Source: Chryseobacterium sp. c4a
GTDB lineage: Bacteria; Bacteroidota; Bacteroidia; Flavobacteriales; Weeksellaceae
DNA: 64,000 nt
NCBI RefSeq assembly: GCF_009900745.1
Contig: NZ_WXVU01000019.1
Location: 1 to 64,000, forward strand
Reading direction: 5' to 3'
Positions 50,516 through 59,575 of the stretch are shown here, piece after piece (the first letter of the stretch is position 1; each line of letters begins with the position of its first letter). The notes beneath the pieces are model-generated. The model searched no databases, was not told the origin of the DNA, and saw only the letters and a program-made list of their open reading frames with translations. Position numbers and translations under genes: made by a program.

Positions 50516-53503
50516 TTATTTAAAGTTAACATTTAATCCAAAAAGAAATGAACGGGGTCTGGAATACAGATTATTATCGATTCCCAGATATACTTCAGGA
50601 TCCAAACCGCTGTACTTTGTAATCACAAAAGCATTCTGTACGGAAAAACTGATCCCCAGATCAAATTTGTCACTGATGTTCTTAAAAGTGCGTCCCAATA
50701 TCATATTATCCATTCTGAAAAAGGAAGCATTTTCAAGGAAGAAATCAGAGTAAAGTTGTAAATTTTCAAATCCTTGTTGTGCCGTATAACTCAAAATATT
50801 GGAATAAGTGCCATTTCCCGAATAGGTTTTTGTTTTATAATCTTTAGATTTTATATTGTTGTAGACATAGTTTCCAAAATTAGCATGCCCATTGAATCCG
50901 AAGTACCAGTCTTTATAACTGATCTTTGAAGAGATTCCCAGGTAAGATTTGGGCATTGGACTTTTATCTTTTACTAAACCGCCTTTATATTTTCCTTCAA
51001 TAGGTTTGCCGTTTGCATCATACTCCTGCTGATAAAGATAGAAGGTATAGGGAGAGAATCCCACAGAATGGGTTTGGATCGTTCCTGCTGTGGAGCCTGA
51101 AACATTTCCAATATTCACTCCGTAGTCCGGGTTGTCTACAAGGGTAAGCTTTGTAATTTTTGACGAATTGAAGGTAAGATTCAAGTCTAAATTCCATTGC
51201 CAGTCTCCTTTTTTAATAGGAATGGTGTTCAGGGTAAGTTCCAGACCTTTATTTTCCATAGAACCGATGTTTGTGAAAACCATATTGGCTAAATTAGAAC
51301 CTGCTGCCACAGAAATCTTATTTAAAAGATCATCGGTTGTTCTTTTATATACCTCCACAGATCCCGAAATCCTGTTTTTTAGAATCCCAAAATCTAGTCC
51401 CAGGTTGTAAGTGGAAGTTGTCTCCCATTTCAGATTCTTATCTGAACCATTGGGACGAATTGTCTGATAATACTGGTCTCCGAACTGATATAAAGCATGA
51501 GAATCACTGTAAGTGTAGGTTTGCATCCATTCATAATCTCCACCAATGTCCTGCTGACCCGTTTTACCATAACTTAATCTTAATTTCAGATCGGAAAAGA
51601 AATTACTGTCTTTCAAAAACTCTTCTTCTTTAATTTTCCATGCGAACGCTGCTGATGGAAATAATCCCCAGTGATTATTGTTGGCAAAACGGGAAGAGCC
51701 ATCATTTCTAAGAGTAGCTGTAAACAGATAACGATCCTTGAAACCATAGTTTAAACGGCCATAAAATGAGACAAGGTAATATTCTGACTTTGGAGTAATG
51801 TTCTTATAGAATTTATCTCCGGTAATATTGGTCTGGTAATCACTATAGCTTTTCCAGAATCTTTGCCAGGAATACCCTCCCACCACATCAAATTTATGCT
51901 TACCCAATGTTTTGGAATAATTAGCATAAGCATCTAACTGCAAATTACTTTTCTTCTGGGTATATCTCTCAAGAAGTCCCTGTCCATCATTCCCAATGGA
52001 AGTCCAGGCCAACGGTGCATTATCCGGGACGAAAATATCTCCCTGGCTTTTTAAAATATCAAAGCCTGTATTAAGGTTTAGTTTCAGGTCTTCAAACCCA
52101 TGAATTTTATAATCTAACTGGATGTTTCCAATTTGTCGGATTACTTTTGACTGATCTTTTCTAAGATCAAGCATAGAAACAGGATTTGCCCCAGCCTGAG
52201 TAATTGGTCTACCTGAAGCATCTGTCCAGATAAAATATCCAAGTCCGTATTTTGTTGAATGGTCAAAAACAGGTCTTGTAGGATCAAATGATACCGCTCC
52301 ACTAGCTGGATTGGAAATAAAGTCGTTGTTTTCTATACTTGGTTTATAATTAAGGTTTACATTCAAATGTTTATCAAAAAAAGATGGATTCAGGGCTAAG
52401 CTCAGGTTCATCCTTTCGTAAGCATTTTTTTTTATGATCCCTTCCTGATTGGTATACCCTAAGGATAAACGATACGGAATATCCTTCACAGCACCTGTCA
52501 TACTAAAGTTCTGATCGTTACTTACAGAAGTACGGTATATCTCTTTCTGCCAATTGGTATCATAAGAACCTAAACCATTAATCACAGCAGCATTTCCTGC
52601 ATATTGATTTTTTATAAAGTTTCTGTATTCATCTCCATTCAGCACCTCCAGCATTTTGGGATTATAGCTCACTTTGGTATTGGATGAATATTGATAACGT
52701 GTTTTCTTACTTCCCTTTTTAGTTGTAATAATAATCACTCCGTTGGATGCTCTCGATCCGTAAATCGCTGTGGAAGATGCATCTTTCAAAACGGTATAGC
52801 TTTCAATATCATTAGGATTGATCATTCCAAGGATGTTGCTTGATCCTGAAGTGGAAGAATTATCAATCGCAATTCCATCAATGATAATCAATGGATCATT
52901 ACTGGCTGATAATGAAGATCCCCCTCTGATTCTGATGGCAGAACCGGCACCTGGTGCTCCTCCGGGAGAAATAATATTAACACCAGCAGCTTTTCCCGTT
53001 AATGCATCCTGAGCAGAAACCGGGCTTCCATTATTTTCACTATCCATTTTCACCGTGGTCAGAGATCCGGTGGCATCAGATTTTTTCACTTTACCGTAAC
53101 CAATTACAACCACTTCATCAATCTTGTTTTCTTTTACAGAAACAGTATCTTTTGCCATGGAAATCGCTTTACCGGGAGCAACTGCTTTTACAGCCGTTTT
53201 TCTCAACATTACGGTATTATTTCTAATCTCATATTCTACGGGATAATGAGTTTTAAGATATTTCAAGGCTGCATCCAGTGACGAATAATTGATGCCACTC
53301 TCATCTACAAGAATATCCTTAAAATCTGTACTGGAGTATAAAAACGATACTTTAGAAGATTTGCTGAGCTTATCAAAAATCTTGGTAATAGAAACTCGTT
53401 TTTGCTTTGCCTGCGTGGCTGGAGGCTGCTGAACGGTTTGGCCGTATGCCACCGGAAGTCCCATCGCAACCAGAAGTATCACGGAAATTATTGTTTTTTT
53501 CAT
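50516..53503 (-). CDS. SusC/RagA TonB-dependent transporter with STN signalling domain
   Basis: A 995-residue outer-membrane protein. After a signal peptide (residues 1-21) comes an STN domain (about 35-102, VSITKIFDKLSKSSKVSFLY ... YEIRNNTVMLRK), then directly a TonB-box-like IDEVVVIGYG, the plug (ALTGKAAGVNIISPGGAPGA, IRGGSSLSASNDPLIIIDGI, DASSTAIYGSRASNGVIII) and a 22-strand barrel ending LFGLNVNFK. The carboxypeptidase-regulatory-like domain that usually stands between STN and plug is missing. The STN domain would signal to the FecR protein encoded 80 bases upstream. susD follows. Confidence 0.95.
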   Translation of the reverse strand: MKKTIISVILLVAMGLPVAYGQTVQQPPATQAKQKRVSITKIFDKLSKSSKVSFLYSSTDFKDILVDESGINYSSLDAALKYLKTHYPVEYEIRNNTVMLRKTAVKAVAPGKAISMAKDTVSVKENKIDEVVVIGYGKVKKSDATGSLTTVKMDSENNGSPVSAQDALTGKAAGVNIISPGGAPGAGSAIRIRGGSSLSASNDPLIIIDGIAIDNSSTSGSSNILGMINPNDIESYTVLKDASSTAIYGSRASNGVIIITTKKGSKKTRYQYSSNTKVSYNPKMLEVLNGDEYRNFIKNQYAGNAAVINGLGSYDTNWQKEIYRTSVSNDQNFSMTGAVKDIPYRLSLGYTNQEGIIKKNAYERMNLSLALNPSFFDKHLNVNLNYKPSIENNDFISNPASGAVSFDPTRPVFDHSTKYGLGYFIWTDASGRPITQAGANPVSMLDLRKDQSKVIRQIGNIQLDYKIHGFEDLKLNLNTGFDILKSQGDIFVPDNAPLAWTSIGNDGQGLLERYTQKKSNLQLDAYANYSKTLGKHKFDVVGGYSWQRFWKSYSDYQTNITGDKFYKNITPKSEYYLVSFYGRLNYGFKDRYLFTATLRNDGSSRFANNNHWGLFPSAAFAWKIKEEEFLKDSNFFSDLKLRLSYGKTGQQDIGGDYEWMQTYTYSDSHALYQFGDQYYQTIRPNGSDKNLKWETTSTYNLGLDFGILKNRISGSVEVYKRTTDDLLNKISVAAGSNLANMVFTNIGSMENKGLELTLNTIPIKKGDWQWNLDLNLTFNSSKITKLTLVDNPDYGVNIGNVSGSTAGTIQTHSVGFSPYTFYLYQQEYDANGKPIEGKYKGGLVKDKSPMPKSYLGISSKISYKDWYFGFNGHANFGNYVYNNIKSKDYKTKTYSGNGTYSNILSYTAQQGFENLQLYSDFFLENASFFRMDNMILGRTFKNISDKFDLGISFSVQNAFVITKYSGLDPEVYLGIDNNLYSRPRSFLFGLNVNFK

Positions 53504-53552
53504 AAATTTGGGAATAACTTTATTAGACTTTAGCGAGTTAAATAGTTAATCG

Positions 53553-53578
53553 GCATCAATAATCCCCATTATTGGTGC
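53553..53578. other. Intercistronic hairpin between fecR and susC
   Basis: GCATCAATAAT pairs with ATTATTGGTGC (one G-U) around CCCC, starting five bases past the fecR stop. There is no T tract on the minus strand, so on the coding strand it looks like an RNA-stability or processing element rather than a terminator; it could uncouple fecR from susCD levels. Confidence 0.5.
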
Positions 53579-53582
53579 TTTT

Positions 53583-54416
53583 TTATTTTAGTTGTATCTC
53601 TTTATCAGATTTTTTTTCAGTTTTAAGATTGAATGGATAGCAAATGGCTGATAGAACCTCGTTCAGGTTTCCGGAGAAAGACCCTTTAATTTTTTGGTCT
53701 CCGTATTCCTTAGGATACTCTATTTTAATATTATATACCTGCTCCAGCTCAGCTACGATATTTTTAAGGGATTCATCCTCAAATGAGAACTCTCTTTTAG
53801 CATCGGCAGCATAATAAAAGTGAACTGGTTTTTCAATATTTTTACTCCAGGACTGATTAGGTAATAAGTAGGTAATCTTCCCGTGATGGTCTACCTTTAC
53901 TTTTCCTTCAAAAAGCTCTACTTTTTCTTTTCCAGTGGTCTGATCCAGGAAAAATTTTGTTCCTAATACCTGTACTGTAAAGTCTTTAGCATTGATTCTG
54001 AACGGCCTGGTTTTATCTTTAGCAATATCAAAGGTTGCCTTTCCCGTAAAGGTTATTCTTCGGTCTGTTTTACCAAAATCGGAAGATAAGACAAGCCTAC
54101 TGTGAGGTTCCAGAACAATATGACTTCCATCTGGAAGATCAATAGGTTTTGTAAAATCTGAACTGATATAAGTTTCTACTTTTGCCGGCTCTACAATTGA
54201 AGAAGGCTCAGATGGTTTATAAAAAAACATTCCCATTCCAATGACAACTGCGGCTGCAGAAGCTGCCCAAAAGATTTTCTTACGGTTTTTCCCTGTTTGT
54301 ATCCTTTGTTCAATACCAGCCTTAATGCGTGCATCAGTAAGCTGATCCATTTGCTGGTTTTCTCTGTAGGCTTCCTCCCAGTTCTTTTTGAAGTCTTCGT
54401 CTTCTCTATTGTTCAT
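53583..54416 (-). CDS. FecR family anti-sigma factor
   Basis: A 277-residue inner-membrane protein: an N-terminal cytoplasmic helical part (residues 1-47, sigma-binding), one membrane span (IFWAASAAAVVIGMGMFFY), a periplasmic FecR domain (about 80-180; IDLPDGSHIVLEPHSRLVLS, RRITFTGKATFDIAKDKTRP, VQVLGTKFFLD) and a C-terminal DUF4974/STN-like part with FSFEDESLKNIVAELEQVYN. It would hold the ECF sigma until SusC is occupied. An ECF-type promoter, GTTGACGATTT...GCGTAATA, stands just upstream. Confidence 0.93.
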   Translation of the reverse strand: MNNREDEDFKKNWEEAYRENQQMDQLTDARIKAGIEQRIQTGKNRKKIFWAASAAAVVIGMGMFFYKPSEPSSIVEPAKVETYISSDFTKPIDLPDGSHIVLEPHSRLVLSSDFGKTDRRITFTGKATFDIAKDKTRPFRINAKDFTVQVLGTKFFLDQTTGKEKVELFEGKVKVDHHGKITYLLPNQSWSKNIEKPVHFYYAADAKREFSFEDESLKNIVAELEQVYNIKIEYPKEYGDQKIKGSFSGNLNEVLSAICYPFNLKTEKKSDKEIQLK

Positions 54417-54422
54417 ATTTAG

Positions 54423-54450
54423 TATTACGCAAAAAAATTAAATCGTCAAC
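54423..54450 (-). promoter_or_regulatory. ECF-sigma promoter before fecR
   Basis: Minus strand: GTTGACGATTT (54450-54440), nine bases, GCGTAATA (54430-54423). The second copy of this bipartite site stands before the phosphatase gene. The -10-like part ends six bases before the fecR ATG, which implies an extremely short leader or a different spacing of the start. Confidence 0.7.
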
Positions 54451-54519
54451 CTTTTTCAGAAAATATTTTTAGTAAACTCTAAAAAACTAGAACTTTTATT
54501 ATAAAGTCTGTTTAAGTTT

Positions 54520-54718
54520 AACCACAAAAGACACAAAAGGTTTTATTTTTTTAAAAAACTTCAGTACACTTTAGAAGCTGTAATAAAATACCGCAGAATG
54601 AAGTTCACATGAGAGGAAAATCTTTGATTTTCAATAAAACTTTGGTCTGCTGTTCAACAGTAAAAACTTCATCTTTAAATATCTTATATCGTTTAATACT
54701 TTTGTACCTTTTGTGGTT
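54520..54718. repeat. Intergenic inverted repeat with AACCACAAAAG arms
   Basis: The left arm AACCACAAAAGACACAAAAG (54520-54539) is matched 18 of 20 by the reverse complement of 54699-54718. The arms bracket 159 bases between the phosphatase and fecR genes. Sequences of the type AACCACAAAGGCACAAAG are frequent intergenic repeats in Bacteroidota, from memory. Apart from the ECF promoter, nothing else is seen in 54417-54758. Confidence 0.55.
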
Positions 54719-54758
54719 TGAAAAATTTGTTTGTCTTCTATAAAAGTTATTAAACACT

Positions 54759-56024
54759 TTAACGAGCGCTTACAATATTTTCTAAATAAGGTTTAGCCTC
54801 CGCCCATTGATAGTAAGGAAAATGATCAGTTTCTAAAGGAATATGCACTTCATTTTCATTGTGAAGAAACTTAACCAGAATATCTTTCTTTTTATTTTTA
54901 TAGAAGATAATCTGTAAATTGGCAGCCATTGGAGCCGCCTGGAATGTATTCCAGATTTTATATACTTCTCCGGGATTTATTTCTTCTTTATTCATTCCCT
55001 CAATATTAAGAAGGGCAAGTAAAGGTGTGATATTTCCATCATGTCCGAATCTTAAAGAGGCTCCGTTTTTATTGTTTTCAATATAATCATTAGCTTCATC
55101 CAGAATATTTTTCACCAAAGGAATTGAATTATTCTTCACCAATCCTTTACTCAGCGGAGATGGGCCGTCATTCACATAGGTTTGGTAATTGATTGCCTGA
55201 TAAATATTAAATAATTCGTCATTGGTAAACAGGTCGTAGAAAGAAATATTCGTTTCAAGGTTCTGCATATCACTGGCAATCCAGTAGAATGCTTCGATAA
55301 CTCTTTCAGGATTTATATTTTTGTAAATGTATTCATCGCTGTTGAACAGATTTTTGATGAATCTGTCAGATTTCATATTCTCTGCTCTGAACTTCCTTTT
55401 TTCTTCCTGCCAAAAGCTATCTCCGGAACGGAAATCAATAGATTCTTTGGTATGGTGATTAAGGTATTTCATATATTTATCCGAAGACTCCATACTCACC
55501 TGAAGTTTCGGATTATTGGCCGTCAATTCATTTGTAAAATTGGCCATACTCAGGATACATCTTGGAACCACCGTAGATTTTGCAGTGACTACAGCATTCT
55601 TTTCAAATACTTTAGGATTGTTATTAAACATTCTTTTTGAGATCTGTTTGTGCTGTAATGCTCCCAGCTCTGTAAGGTCTCCGTTATGACCTTCGGCTTG
55701 AATCCATATTTTTTTCAATCTTTCTAAAGCTGATTTTCCTTGTGGTGTCAAAGCATTATTGTCTGCTGCTTTTTGCAGTACATCCATCACTCCTGAAAAG
55801 TCTTTATCATTAATAAGCCATCTTGAGCCATGTCTTCCATAGTGACTGATATAGAAAGGTTCATAGCCGGATGGAGCTGGTGTTTGTTTATTAGAGGGTG
55901 TTGGATAAGCATAATATACTCCGCCGGTTGTTTTGATATCAGAAAAAATATCTTCTTTCGTCGTCTGCGCATTGGTGGAAAAAAATGCGGATACAAATAC
56001 AAGCAGTAGTGTTGTCTTTTTCAT
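54759..56024 (-). CDS. Secreted histidine-acid phosphatase (MINPP/phytase-like)
   Basis: A 421-residue exported protein (signal peptide MKKTTLLLVFVSAFFSTNAQ). The catalytic RHGxR motif is in ISHYGRHGSRWL, and the partner motif in LRFGHDGNITPLLALL (His-Asp), both typical of histidine phosphatases of the multiple inositol polyphosphate phosphatase/phytase branch. Such enzymes remove phosphates from inositol phosphates and other organic phosphates in the periplasm or outside. It sits between the ECF sigma and fecR genes on the same strand with its own ECF-type promoter. The substrate is inferred from fold and context, not proven. Confidence 0.88.
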   Translation of the reverse strand: MKKTTLLLVFVSAFFSTNAQTTKEDIFSDIKTTGGVYYAYPTPSNKQTPAPSGYEPFYISHYGRHGSRWLINDKDFSGVMDVLQKAADNNALTPQGKSALERLKKIWIQAEGHNGDLTELGALQHKQISKRMFNNNPKVFEKNAVVTAKSTVVPRCILSMANFTNELTANNPKLQVSMESSDKYMKYLNHHTKESIDFRSGDSFWQEEKRKFRAENMKSDRFIKNLFNSDEYIYKNINPERVIEAFYWIASDMQNLETNISFYDLFTNDELFNIYQAINYQTYVNDGPSPLSKGLVKNNSIPLVKNILDEANDYIENNKNGASLRFGHDGNITPLLALLNIEGMNKEEINPGEVYKIWNTFQAAPMAANLQIIFYKNKKKDILVKFLHNENEVHIPLETDHFPYYQWAEAKPYLENIVSAR

Positions 56025-56153
56025 AGTAAACTCTTTTTTAGTCGATTGAAATTCAGTTTCAGAACCCGAAACTGAAAATAGAGTGACACATAGGAAACGA
56101 AAACAGCTTATTCTCTATAGTCGTTTTCTTCTTTTCTGTGCGTCTCACATTTA

Positions 56154-56182
56154 CTATTACGCAGAAATAGTGAAATCGTCAA
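56154..56182 (-). promoter_or_regulatory. ECF-sigma promoter before the phosphatase
   Basis: Minus strand: GTTGACGATTT (56182-56172), ten bases, GCGTAATA (56161-56154). It repeats the site before fecR with one base more in the spacer. It starts within the 3' end of the sigma gene, whose stop lies at 56179, and leaves a leader of about 120 bases before the phosphatase ATG. Confidence 0.7.
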
Positions 56183-56700
56183 CCCTGAAAAAAGCTTTTT
56201 ATGAAAATGAGCAATGAAAAAAACAGATTAATATGAGTTTTCAGAAGACTTAATACCTTATTAACATGTTTAGCCACCGCATTTTTAGAAATACTGTTTT
56301 CTTTAGCAATCTGTGAATAGCTTTGTCCCTCCACTTTATGTTTAAGAAAGAAAGCCTTGCTTTTTTCCGGCATTTGATGGAGTAATTTTTCGATATGTTC
56401 TGTATGTTGATGGTAATCCTCTTCTGCGTCTTCTTCTTTCACCATTTTAGAGTGTATTTCTTCCTGAAGGTCTGAAAAAGAGAGTTTATTTTTTCTGTAG
56501 AAGTTAGCAATTTCCTGTTTGGCCGTTTTAAAGATGATTGCTTCTTTATTTTTCTCCAAAGCATCCCTGTATTTCCATAAATGAACAAAAATATCCTGTA
56601 CCACATCTTCAATATCTTCTCTTCCATGAATATATTTTTTCACGAAAAAAAAGATCTGATGCTTGTATTCATCATATATTTTTTCAAATAACGGCTCCAC
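56179..56700 (-). CDS. ECF RNA polymerase sigma factor
   Basis: A 173-residue sigma-70 family ECF protein. Region 2 is IYDEYKHQIFFFVKKYIHGR with EDIEDVVQDIFVHLWKY; region 4 is MPEKSKAFFLKHKVEGQSYS then QIAKENSISKNAVAKHVNKV. Length and layout fit the FecI-like group paired with FecR in Bacteroidota. It is the likely reader of the two GTTGACGATTT promoters. Its own upstream sequence (GGAACGTTACCGTATTT) lacks that site, so it is probably not autoregulated by this motif. Confidence 0.93.
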   Translation of the reverse strand: MEPLFEKIYDEYKHQIFFFVKKYIHGREDIEDVVQDIFVHLWKYRDALEKNKEAIIFKTAKQEIANFYRKNKLSFSDLQEEIHSKMVKEEDAEEDYHQHTEHIEKLLHQMPEKSKAFFLKHKVEGQSYSQIAKENSISKNAVAKHVNKVLSLLKTHINLFFSLLIFIKSFFQG

Positions 56701-56998
56701 AAAAAATTAGAAATACGGTAACGTTCCAAATATATAAAAAATAAACTTTAGAAAAACCCCAGCACCCTGTTATGGTTTTAACCCCAATAAAAGATTGAAA
56801 ATATTTAATTATTTAAACACATTTTGTTATTATTTTTCACCAACAATTATTATTGGATGAGGCATTTCTTATGATGATATGGACAAGAAAGATTAAATTT
56901 AATTTCCACCCATCTAATCACGGAAAGATTTAATATTATTTTGTAGATTAGATAAAGGTTTCTGCAAGCTTAGGAACAATCATTTAAAACTCTATACT

Positions 56999-57418
56999 AT
57001 GTGGTGGGTATATGCAATTCTTTCCGCATTTTTTGCTTCACTGACTGCCATTTTTGCTAAGGTTGGTATTACAGGAGTGAACTCGAACCTTGCTACGGCA
57101 ATCCGAAGTGTGATCATCTTATTGGTAGCCTGGGGAATTGTCCTGGCGCGAAGTGAATATAAGGGAATCCCTGCCCTTTCTCGTCACAATCTTATTTATC
57201 TTGTTGTTTCCGGACTGGCCACAGGGCTTTCATGGATCTTTTATTTTAAAGCTTTACAAGTGGGTAAAGTAACTCAGGTAGCTCCTGTTGATAAATTAAG
57301 TATCGCTTTAACGATTGTTCTTTCTGTACTATTTCTTGGGGAATCTCTTACTTTAAAAACTGCTATTGGTGCTTTATTGATTATCACAGGAACTTTGATC
57401 CTAATCTTTGAACAGTAA
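56999..57418 (+). CDS. Half-size EamA/DMT-type transporter
   Basis: A 139-residue inner-membrane protein with five hydrophobic segments and a single EamA domain: WWVYAILSAFFASLTAIFAK at the start, LSWIFYFKALQVGKVTQVAP in the middle and LGESLTLKTAIGALLIITGT at the end. Full DMT transporters have two such domains in about 300 residues, so this one must form a dimer. Single gene after a 300-base AT-rich gap (56701-56998) in which I see nothing else. The substrate is unknown. Confidence 0.85.
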   Translation: MWWVYAILSAFFASLTAIFAKVGITGVNSNLATAIRSVIILLVAWGIVLARSEYKGIPALSRHNLIYLVVSGLATGLSWIFYFKALQVGKVTQVAPVDKLSIALTIVLSVLFLGESLTLKTAIGALLIITGTLILIFEQ

Positions 57419-57543
57419 TTGGGGGCAGATAGAGGGTTTGCAAGAAGAGCAGTGAAAATGCTTACTTTTCGTATACTAAACGACTTTGTTGAGCAAAGGC
57501 ATCTAATAAATTAATTTAGATTTCATTAAAAAAATACAATTTA

Positions 57544-58488
57544 CTATATCGTATCAATCCATTTGTACAAATCAACATCAGCGGAAATTCCGAACGATTT
57601 TCTGAGTCTGCTTTTTCTGGTTTGAATAGTACGGACTGCAAGATGATTATACTCTGCAATATCCTTTGTGGTAAAGCCTAATTTAATGAGAGCACAAAGC
57701 TTAAATTCATCAGCACTCATATCTGGATTAAGTTGTATAAGATTCTCGTACAAATGAGGAAACATTTGTTTTACTTTAGGTATAAAAGCAATATCATCAT
57801 TCATGGCCAGTTTTACAATACCTTCCAGATCTATCTCGTCTTTATTGTTGAGTTTTACTCTCATATCAGCAATAATCTTTTCACTTCTTATAGCCTGCTG
57901 GTACAATTTTACAATCTTAAACTGCTTTGAGAGGATGAAATACCCTAGAATACTAACGCCTAAAAATACTTGCAGAAAAGTAATGAGTCTTTGGTTTTCA
58001 GAAAAGAGTACATTATCTGCTCCTTCAATGGTAAAAATCCTGAAATCATAATAATGACTGATACTGAAAAGAATAAGTACAGTGAGATAAACAATTAAAT
58101 TGTACCCAACTGTCTTTTTGGAATTGAAAATAAACAGAGAGGCCAACATAATGACGAAATAATATAATGACAATCCGTTTTCAAAGCCTGTGGTGGATGA
58201 AAAAAAGAAAATCAGAAACAGAAAAAGCTCCAAACTAAACAGCGTCACAAAATGATTATAACGCACCTTTGTGAAAAAGAAAAGGAAAAGATAAAAGATT
58301 CCTAATGCCGATAGAGCAAAAAAATTAAGTTTTAAACCAAACAATAAATCTCTGCATCCATTAAAGATCAAAACAGCTCCAATAGAAAATGCAAATAAGT
58401 TCATCCTCTGGGCTTCAATTCTTCCCAATGGATCTGTATCGGGAGCAATATGCCTATTCGCTATATAATCCCAGATTTTACGAAACAT
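57544..58488 (-). CDS. Membrane-embedded LuxR-type HTH regulator
   Basis: A 314-residue protein with six to seven membrane helices (about residues 30-195, Phe/Leu-rich), a short linker and a C-terminal LuxR-like HTH: LCALIKLGFTTKDIAEYNHL then AVRTIQTRKSRLRKSFGI. It is a one-component membrane regulator in which the helices replace a periplasmic sensor. The last 70 residues align closely with those of the TPR-LuxR protein at 25143-26591. Targets and signal unknown. Confidence 0.8.
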   Translation of the reverse strand: MFRKIWDYIANRHIAPDTDPLGRIEAQRMNLFAFSIGAVLIFNGCRDLLFGLKLNFFALSALGIFYLFLFFFTKVRYNHFVTLFSLELFLFLIFFFSSTTGFENGLSLYYFVIMLASLFIFNSKKTVGYNLIVYLTVLILFSISHYYDFRIFTIEGADNVLFSENQRLITFLQVFLGVSILGYFILSKQFKIVKLYQQAIRSEKIIADMRVKLNNKDEIDLEGIVKLAMNDDIAFIPKVKQMFPHLYENLIQLNPDMSADEFKLCALIKLGFTTKDIAEYNHLAVRTIQTRKSRLRKSFGISADVDLYKWIDTI

Positions 58489-58593
58489 AATTTATAGATA
58501 ATTAGCAAAAACATAAAATTCAACACAAAAATAAACAAAACGCTTAATATTTTATTCAAAAAATCACTTTTGATTACAATCTAGAGCTATTAT

Positions 58594-58923
58594 TTATACC
58601 AAAAAGATTTTTTTCCATTTTGCTACGGTGTTTCGACTCAGTTTAAAATGAATGGCTAATTGACTATTATTGAGCTTATTTTTCTTCTGATAATCAAGAA
58701 TTTTCACAATATCAGGTGTTTTATAAGACTTATATCGGCTGTTGCTTTTTTCAGAGACACCAAAAATAATGGTATTCAGCTTCAAAATATCTAACGCTAA
58801 AAGTTCATTTTTGGACAGTAAATGTTTACACAGTTTATATTTTTGTGGATATTTTCTGGCAAGAATATCAGTATAAATTTGCTTAAAATCAGGTGCTTTA
58901 TATTTTTCCATATTTTGATTCAA
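58594..58923 (-). CDS. Small helix-turn-helix protein
   Basis: A 109-residue protein. The N-terminal half (APDFKQIYTDILARKYPQKY, LLSKNELLALDILKLN) is shared by a small Chryseobacterium/Elizabethkingia family; the C-terminal half is a clear HTH, LNNSQLAIHFKLSRNTVAKW. The family is sometimes called transposase-like because of this HTH, but no catalytic domain is present. It lies downstream of the HTH-fusion gene (71 bases) and with it forms a pair next to the large secreted protein. Regulatory role inferred. Confidence 0.7.
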   Translation of the reverse strand: MNQNMEKYKAPDFKQIYTDILARKYPQKYKLCKHLLSKNELLALDILKLNTIIFGVSEKSNSRYKSYKTPDIVKILDYQKKNKLNNSQLAIHFKLSRNTVAKWKKIFLV

Positions 58924-58994
58924 TGATATAGAAGAGAAAATATTATAACATCTTTATATCTGTCATTTTCTGAGTGTTTACCTCTTTTCAAATT

Positions 58995-59423
58995 TTATCG
59001 ACTGTATTTACCAATCCATTTATGAAGGGTTGTTTTAGGAATTCTATATCGTTTCAAAACCTCTTCTCTGGTCATTTCTCCACTCATGATCTGTTCAAGA
59101 ATAAAATCAATGACTTCCTGGGTATATATATTTTTACGAAACCGGGGTAATATCGTTTTTTTCTCTTCAGAAGAAGAACTTTTTATTTTAGAAGAAGTGG
59201 GAGCATAAAGAATCATGTGTTGAGAATAGATTCTGAAAAAATCATATTCCAAAAGCTTGCTCCATTGTAATAAAATTTCAGTATTCAAGCTGCTAGAGGC
59301 ATACATTTCTTGGACTTGTTTTTCTGTACAGCGAAGAAACTTGCAAATACGAGATAATTCTATACTGTTTTCCGAAACAGCGTTTTCAATCAGATTCCCG
59401 ATATGAATATTTTTATAATTCAT
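58995..59423 (-). CDS. XRE-like domain fused to a transposase-type HTH
   Basis: The ATG at 59423 gives 142 residues; the frame extends 51 bases upstream through a hydrophobic stretch unlike the family. Residues 1-75 (IHIGNLIENAVSENSIELSR, LLEYDFFRIYSQHMILYAP) are the Bacteroidota XRE-like DNA-binding domain; residues 95-142 (YTQEVIDFILEQIMSGEMTR, VLKRYRIPKTTLHKWIGKYS) are an IS3 OrfA-type HTH. No transposase catalytic domain is attached, so it looks like a domesticated DNA-binding protein. It is on the same strand as, and downstream of, the secreted protein gene at 59609. Confidence 0.75.
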   Translation of the reverse strand: MNYKNIHIGNLIENAVSENSIELSRICKFLRCTEKQVQEMYASSSLNTEILLQWSKLLEYDFFRIYSQHMILYAPTSSKIKSSSSEEKKTILPRFRKNIYTQEVIDFILEQIMSGEMTREEVLKRYRIPKTTLHKWIGKYSR

Positions 59424-59575
59424 ATTCCTTTTTTCTTTTAAAATACTGCTGAATCTCAGAAAGAGAAACAACATGTATCATCGGTTTGTGTTTTATAGTA
59501 AAATCAATGAAAATAAAAAGGATAAAAATTCATATACCTGTTGGGATTCCATTGATCAGATCGTCTTTTTTAAGA

